Source of the DNA: Embleya scabrispora
GTDB taxonomy: Bacteria; Actinomycetota; Actinomycetes; Streptomycetales; Streptomycetaceae
DNA: 64,000 nt
Direction: 5' to 3'
Assembly (NCBI RefSeq): GCF_002024165.1
Contig: NZ_MWQN01000001.1
Location: 4,815,501 to 4,879,500, forward strand
In this document: positions 59,591 through 64,000 of the stretch, in pieces
Layout: every line of letters starts with the position of its first letter
Position numbering within the stretch: the stretch's first letter is position 1
Made by a program: the position numbers and the translations under genes
The notes under the pieces: model-generated
The model's database searches: none
What the model saw: only the letters and a program-made list of their open reading frames with translations
What the model was told of the DNA's origin: nothing

Positions 59591-62500
59591 GTGACCTCTG
59601 CGGATCAGCCTCGCGAACCGGCGGCCACCGACGGGCGTCTGGTGCGACTGGGCTTCACCGACATCGCGAGCGCCGCGCGCAACCTGCGCGATCCGGCCCT
59701 GCTCGGCGCGGGCGACGACCCGCTCTTCCTGGACGCGCTGGCCGCCACCGCCGACCCCGACCTCGCGCTGCTCGGCCTGGTCCGACTCGCCGAGGCCGCC
59801 GCCGATCGCTCGGTCCTGCTGTCCACGCTCGCGTCCGCGAAGCCCTTTCGGGACCGGATACTGGGCGTCCTCGGGGTCAGCGCCGCGCTCGGCGACCACC
59901 TCGCCCGGCACCCCGACGACTGGCGCTCCCTGGTCACCTACGACGTGCGGGACGCCCGGCCCACCCCGGCCTACTTCCACACCGTGCTCGCCGGCGCGCT
60001 CACCGGCCTGCGCGGCGACCCGGCGCTCGACGCGCTGCGCGTCGGCTACCGGCGCTGCCTGCTCTCCATCGCCGCGCGCGACGTGTGCGGCTCGGCCGAC
60101 GAGCCGACCGTGGCCGCCGAACTCGCCGACCTGGCCGGTGCCACCCTGGACGCCGCGCTCGACCTGGTCCGCCGCGAGCACCCGGTCGAGGCCGAACAGT
60201 GCCGGCTGGCGGTGATCGGCATGGGCAAGTGCGGCGGGCGCGAACTCAACTACATCAGCGACGTGGATGTGGTCTTCGTCGCCGAGGCCCCGCCCGGCGT
60301 GTCGGAGGGCATCGCGGTCGCCGCCGCCAACCGGCTCGCCGGCGCCCTGATGCGGGCCTGCTCGGCGACCACCGTCGAGGGCTCGATCTGGGAGGTCGAC
60401 GCCAACCTGCGCCCCGAGGGCCGCAACGGCCCGCTCACGCGGACCCTGGCCAGCCACCTCGCCTACTACGAACGCTGGGCCAAGACCTGGGAGTTCCAGG
60501 CCCTGCTCAAGGCCCGCCCGGTGGCCGGCGACGCGGCCCTGGGCCGCAAGTACATGGACAGCGTCTCGCCCATGGTGTGGACCGCGGCCGGCCGGGAGAA
60601 CTTCGTCGCCGACGTGCAGGCGATGCGCCGCCGGGTGGTGGACAGCATCCCCGCGCGCGAGGTGGCCCGCGAGGTCAAGCTCGGGCCGGGCGGGCTGCGC
60701 GACATCGAATTCGCCGTGCAGCTGCTCCAGTTGGTGCACGGCAAGTCCGATCCGACACTGCGCCGCGGCTCCACCCTGGAGGCACTCGCCGCGCTGTCCG
60801 CCGCCGGCTACGTGGGCCGTGACGACGCCGCCGGGCTGGACGCCGCGTACCGCTTCCTGCGCACCCTCGAACACCGCATCCAACTCTTCCGGCTGCGCCG
60901 CACCCACCTGTTGCCCACCGACGCGGGCGAACTGCGCCGGATCGCCCGCTCGATGGGCATGCGCTCGGATCCGGTGGGCGAGTTGGAGAAGGCCTGGAAG
61001 CAGCAGACGCTGGAGGTGCGCCGGCTGCACGAGAAACTGTTCTACCGGCCGCTCCTGGACGCGGTCGCCCGGCTCAAGGCGGGCGAACAGCGGCTTACCG
61101 CCGAGGCCGCGCGGGCCCGGTTCGAGGCGCTGGGCTATGCCGACCCGGCCGCCGCGATGCGCCACCTGGAGGCGCTGGCCTCCGGGGTCAGCAGGCGCGC
61201 CTCGATCCAGCGCACGCTGCTGCCGGTGATGCTGAGCTGGTTCGCCGACTCGGCCGACCCCGACGCCGGGCTGCTCGCCTTCCGGCAGGTCTCCGACGCG
61301 CTCGGCAACACGCACTGGTATCTGCGGCTGCTGCGCGACTCGGGGGCGGGTGCCTCCGGGGCGGCGGCGGAGAACATGGCCCGGGTGCTCGCCTCCGGGC
61401 GGCTCGCGCCGGATCTGCTGCTGCGCGCGCCCGAGGCGGTGGCGATACTCGGCGACGGGGACGGGTTGCGGCCGCGTTCGCGGGCGGCGCTCGAGACCGA
61501 GATCCTGGCCGCGGTCGGGCGGGCGCCGGGGCCGGAGAGCGCGGTACAGGCGGCGCGCAGTGTGCGCCGACGGGAGCTGTTCCGGATCGTCGCCGCCGAC
61601 GTGCTGGGCCGGCCGGCCGTGGACGCCATCGGCCGGGCGCTGACCGACGTCAACGCCGCCACGTTGACCGGTGCGCTGCGGGCCGCCGTCGACGGGTTCG
61701 AGCGTGAGCGGGGGCCGATGCCGGCTCGGATCGCGATCATCGCGATGGGCCGGTTCGGCGGTTACGAGCAGGGATACGGCAGCGACGCCGACGTGATGTT
61801 CGTGTACGAACCGATCGAGGACGTGCCGGAGGAGTCGGCCGCCAAGGCCGCACAGCGGGTGTGCAACGAGGTGCGCCGGCTGCTGCAGATCCCGTCCACC
61901 GACCCGCCGCTGCTGATCGACGCCGACCTGCGCCCCGAGGGCCGGCAGGGACCGCTGGTGCGCACGCTCGCGTCGTACCGGGCCTACTACGAGCGCTGGT
62001 CCAAATTGTGGGAGAGCCAGGCCCTGCTGCGCGCCGACGTCACCTCGGGCGACGCCGACCTGGGCCGGCGGTTCCTGGCACTGGTCGAGCCGGTGCGCTA
62101 CCCGTGTGGTGGGATCGACGACGGCCAGGTCCGCGAGATCCGCCGGATGAAGGCCCGGATCGAGGCCGAGCGGCTGCCGCGCGGGGCCGACCCGACCACA
62201 CACACCAAACTCGGCCGAGGCGGTCTGGCCGATGTCGAATGGGTGGTGCAACTGCTCCAGCTGCGGCACGCGCACGAGGTGCCCGCGCTGCGGGTGACCG
62301 GCACCCGACAGGGGTTGGCGGCGGCCCGGGACGCGGGGCTGCTCGACGCGCACGACGCCCGGATCCTGGACGATGCGTGGGTCGAGGCCACCCGGGTGCG
62401 CAACGCGGTGATGATCGTGCGCGGCCGGTCCTCGGACAGCTTCCCGTCCGATGTACGCGAACTGGGCGGGGTGGCCCGGCTGCTCGGGCACGCCTCGGAC

Positions 62501-62608
62501 GAGACCGGCAGCCTGCTCGAGGAGTATCGACGGGTGACCAGGCTGGCACGGGCCGTGGTGGAGCGGGTCTTCTACGGCGAGGACGAGACTTCGACGGGCT
62601 CGCGCTGA
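59591..62608 (+). CDS. glnE: Bifunctional glutamine synthetase adenylyltransferase/deadenylylase
   Basis: 1005 residues from GTG 59591. Two nucleotidyltransferase modules: N-terminal MGKCGGRELNYISDVDVVFV (~215) and C-terminal MGRFGGYEQGYGSDADVMFVYE (quoted in part; ~725), each followed by ATLEGR-like VDANLRPEGR / IDADLRPEGR. It switches GSI glutamine synthetase activity according to nitrogen status. TACGCT at 59579-59584 is a possible -10 seven bases before the start, so the mRNA may be leaderless. Its end overlaps the convergent PAP2 gene by 37 bases. Confidence 0.96.
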   Translation: MTSADQPREPAATDGRLVRLGFTDIASAARNLRDPALLGAGDDPLFLDALAATADPDLALLGLVRLAEAAADRSVLLSTLASAKPFRDRILGVLGVSAALGDHLARHPDDWRSLVTYDVRDARPTPAYFHTVLAGALTGLRGDPALDALRVGYRRCLLSIAARDVCGSADEPTVAAELADLAGATLDAALDLVRREHPVEAEQCRLAVIGMGKCGGRELNYISDVDVVFVAEAPPGVSEGIAVAAANRLAGALMRACSATTVEGSIWEVDANLRPEGRNGPLTRTLASHLAYYERWAKTWEFQALLKARPVAGDAALGRKYMDSVSPMVWTAAGRENFVADVQAMRRRVVDSIPAREVAREVKLGPGGLRDIEFAVQLLQLVHGKSDPTLRRGSTLEALAALSAAGYVGRDDAAGLDAAYRFLRTLEHRIQLFRLRRTHLLPTDAGELRRIARSMGMRSDPVGELEKAWKQQTLEVRRLHEKLFYRPLLDAVARLKAGEQRLTAEAARARFEALGYADPAAAMRHLEALASGVSRRASIQRTLLPVMLSWFADSADPDAGLLAFRQVSDALGNTHWYLRLLRDSGAGASGAAAENMARVLASGRLAPDLLLRAPEAVAILGDGDGLRPRSRAALETEILAAVGRAPGPESAVQAARSVRRRELFRIVAADVLGRPAVDAIGRALTDVNAATLTGALRAAVDGFERERGPMPARIAIIAMGRFGGYEQGYGSDADVMFVYEPIEDVPEESAAKAAQRVCNEVRRLLQIPSTDPPLLIDADLRPEGRQGPLVRTLASYRAYYERWSKLWESQALLRADVTSGDADLGRRFLALVEPVRYPCGGIDDGQVREIRRMKARIEAERLPRGADPTTHTKLGRGGLADVEWVVQLLQLRHAHEVPALRVTGTRQGLAAARDAGLLDAHDARILDDAWVEATRVRNAVMIVRGRSSDSFPSDVRELGGVARLLGHASDETGSLLEEYRRVTRLARAVVERVFYGEDETSTGSR

Positions 62609-63543
62609 GGCTTCCCGCGAGGGGCGTCGGGTGCGTGCCCGTCGTGCCCGTCGGCGGCCTTGGGGACCGGCGGCGGCGGTGGCGGCGCGGCCCGCGGGTC
62701 GTCCGGCGGATACTGCGGGAAGCGGTACGCGGAGCGTCCGTTGACCAGGCACTGGACGCCGAAGGCCGCGGCCAGGGTGATCCAGCCGCCCACCGCGTCG
62801 AGTACGAAGTGGTTGCCGGTCGCCACGATCACGAACAGCGTGGTGATCGGGTACAGGACGCCGAGCACCTTGGCCCACAGCGGCCGGGCGAACATCACGA
62901 TCGCGAGCGCGCACCACGTCGACCAGCCGATGTGCATCGACGGCATCGCCGCGTACTGGTTGGAGACGTTCTTCATGTCGCCGGACGCCATCGATCCCCA
63001 CGTGTGGTGGATCAGGACGGTGTCGATGTAGTCCGCCCCGGGCAGCAGTCGCGGCGGTGCGAGGGCGTAGAAGAAGTAGCCGAACAGGGCCATCCCGGTG
63101 GTCAGGAACAACACCGTGCGCACGGCCCGGTAGCGGCCGGGATGTTTGTGGAACAGCCACACCAGGACACCGATGGTGACCACGAAGTGCAGGGTGGCGT
63201 AGTAGTAGTTCATCGGCACGATCAACCAGGTGACGCCGTTGACGGCGTGGTTCACGCTGTGTTCGATGTCGATGTGCATGGTCTTCTCGACATCGAGGAG
63301 TTGCCAGGCGCGGTCGATCGCGGTCCCCTGGCGCTCCGGGACCGCGTTGCGGATCAGCGAGTACACCCAGTAGCTCAGCGCCACCAACGCGAGTTCGACC
63401 ACGAATCGCGGACGACGCGGCGTGTGCAGATATACACGCAATCGGGTCATCGTGGGGATTGGCTGCATGGTCTTCCGTCCGGCTTCGTCGGTCAGCCGTC
63501 GCCCCGACGGCGGCATGGTCTCTCGGCTCGGATTGCCCCCCAT
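62572..63543 (-). CDS. PAP2-superfamily (inositolphosphotransferase/IPC synthase-like) membrane enzyme
   Basis: 323 residues from ATG 63543 (a Met at codon 10, MPPSGRR, with GAGAG upstream is an alternative). About six membrane helices. Catalytic motifs of PAP2_3: AAMPSMHIGWS (His ~201) and TGNHFVLDAVGG (His ~244). The closest family type is AUR1/inositol phosphorylceramide synthase-like lipid phosphotransferases. The tail is Pro-rich then charged. Substrate unknown: lipid phosphate or phosphoinositol transfer at the membrane. Confidence 0.85.
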   Translation of the reverse strand: MGGNPSRETMPPSGRRLTDEAGRKTMQPIPTMTRLRVYLHTPRRPRFVVELALVALSYWVYSLIRNAVPERQGTAIDRAWQLLDVEKTMHIDIEHSVNHAVNGVTWLIVPMNYYYATLHFVVTIGVLVWLFHKHPGRYRAVRTVLFLTTGMALFGYFFYALAPPRLLPGADYIDTVLIHHTWGSMASGDMKNVSNQYAAMPSMHIGWSTWCALAIVMFARPLWAKVLGVLYPITTLFVIVATGNHFVLDAVGGWITLAAAFGVQCLVNGRSAYRFPQYPPDDPRAAPPPPPPVPKAADGHDGHAPDAPRGKPQREPVEVSSSP

Positions 63544-63650
63544 GACTCAAGTCTGCCAGAGCCCGCCGCCGAGCCGATCACCCCGTGGGGTCGTCCGGGC
63601 ACGATCTTCTCCTCCCGAGGACGGAGAAAAGGCACGTCGCGGTGGGTGCG

Positions 63651-63687
63651 CGAAGGCCGCCCCCCGCGGGATGGAGGGCGGCCTTCG
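63651..63687 (-). terminator. Terminator after the last transporter
   Basis: CGAAGGCCGCCC (63651-63662) with GGGCGGCCTTCG (63676-63687), 12 perfect pairs, 53 bases past the transporter stop at 63741. Strand assigned from the upstream gene. Confidence 0.7.
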
Positions 63688-63740
63688 GAGTTTCGGACGG
63701 GGTTCGTGACATCGGACGGGGCCGGTGGGCCGGGGTGTGA

Positions 63741-64000
63741 TCAGGGAGACGGGACGGACTCGGGGGCGGGGTCGGCGGAGGTCGGGTCGGTGGCACCCGC
63801 GGGCTTGCGCAGGGTGATCGCGGCGATCACCGCGCCGGCGGCGGCGATGGCGGAGGCACCGAGGAACGCGGCGGAGAAGCCGTCGGTGAGCGCGTCGGGG
63901 TTGCCGACCTCCTGGGCGCCGTGTGCGGCGGCGACGGCGGTCATCGCGGCCAGGCCGAGGGCCGAGCCGATCTGGTAGCTGGTGTTGACGATGCCGGAGG
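63741..64000 (-). CDS. DHA2-type MFS transporter, C-terminal end only
   Basis: Frame open to the window edge; the start lies outside. The visible residues begin SGIVNTSYQIGSALGLAAMTAVA, a typical last-but-one loop and helix of 14-helix DHA2 efflux pumps, followed by the last helix (AAFLGASAIAAAGAVIAAITLRK, cited in part) and an acidic/Pro tail. Most likely a drug exporter; the regulator is not visible. Confidence 0.75.
   Translation of the reverse strand, partial: SGIVNTSYQIGSALGLAAMTAVAAAHGAQEVGNPDALTDGFSAAFLGASAIAAAGAVIAAITLRKPAGATDPTSADPAPESVPSP

Noticed and set aside
59357-63550. Open frame of about 1400 codons antisense to glnE
   Set aside because: Only mirrors glnE codon bias; runs through both glnE and the PAP2 gene.

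Overview
The window is very GC-rich DNA with GTG and TTG starts, Shine-Dalgarno sites of the GGAGG type and a strong G/C bias at third codon positions. Gene content and order (rpsO-pnp-M16 peptidase-dapB, dapA-rnj, osaCAB, ftsK-rodZ-like-rimO-pgsA-cinA-clgR, nei2-lhr, panB, nadE-glnA2-glnE, a type VII secretion block beside rpsO) point to an actinomycete of the Streptomycetaceae. The species cannot be told from the window.

Layout. 1-7.1 kb: edge of a type VII (ESX-like) secretion locus, with a C-terminally extended WXG100 protein (cut by the window edge), an EspC-like small protein, the three-ATPase motor EccC and, divergently, the membrane channel EccD. 7.2-18.3 kb: RNA turnover and lysine/peptidoglycan block, with rpsO-pnp-M16 peptidase, dapB, dapA and RNase J, interrupted by a TetR regulator, a GNAT enzyme and a lipoprotein. 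18.3-20.8 kb: small accessory genes (secreted peptidoglycan-binding protein, AbiEi-like protein, GNAT). 20.8-22.8 kb: about 2 kb without a credible gene, made of about eight diverged copies of a ~190-210 bp repeat, four in one orientation and four in the other, facing each other across a ~347 bp centre. This is the most unusual structure here. 22.8-32.5 kb: osmotic-stress locus osaC (anti-sigma kinase/PAS/GAF/PP2C), divergent osaA (giant poly-HAMP hybrid kinase) and osaB (response regulator). 32.6-40.2 kb: ftsK, a RodZ-like gene with a one-base frameshift, rimO-pgsA, cinA and clgR. 40.5-49.3 kb: SDR, Pro-rich lipoprotein, nei2, lhr, DUF3046 and an AI-2E family membrane protein. 49.3-64 kb: M50 peptidase, panB, DHA2 efflux pump with its TetR, membrane-anchored EEP hydrolase, nadE, glnA2, TetR, glnE, PAP2-type enzyme and the end of another DHA2 transporter.

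How it fits together. Several sets look functionally linked: the secretion motor and substrates; pnp and rnj (both RNA decay) with dapA/dapB; the osaCAB stress relay; lhr with nei2 (DNA repair); nadE, glnA2 and glnE (glutamine use, gamma-glutamylation, nitrogen control). From memory of Streptomyces coelicolor, the left ~49 kb matches the SCO5734-SCO5768 region and the right ~15 kb matches SCO2234-SCO2256, so a rearrangement junction near 49.3 kb is inferred. Three TetR genes have clear inverted-repeat operators next to them. Terminators are well resolved after eccC, rpsO, rnj, clgR, panB, the EEP/nadE pair, glnA2 and the last transporter.
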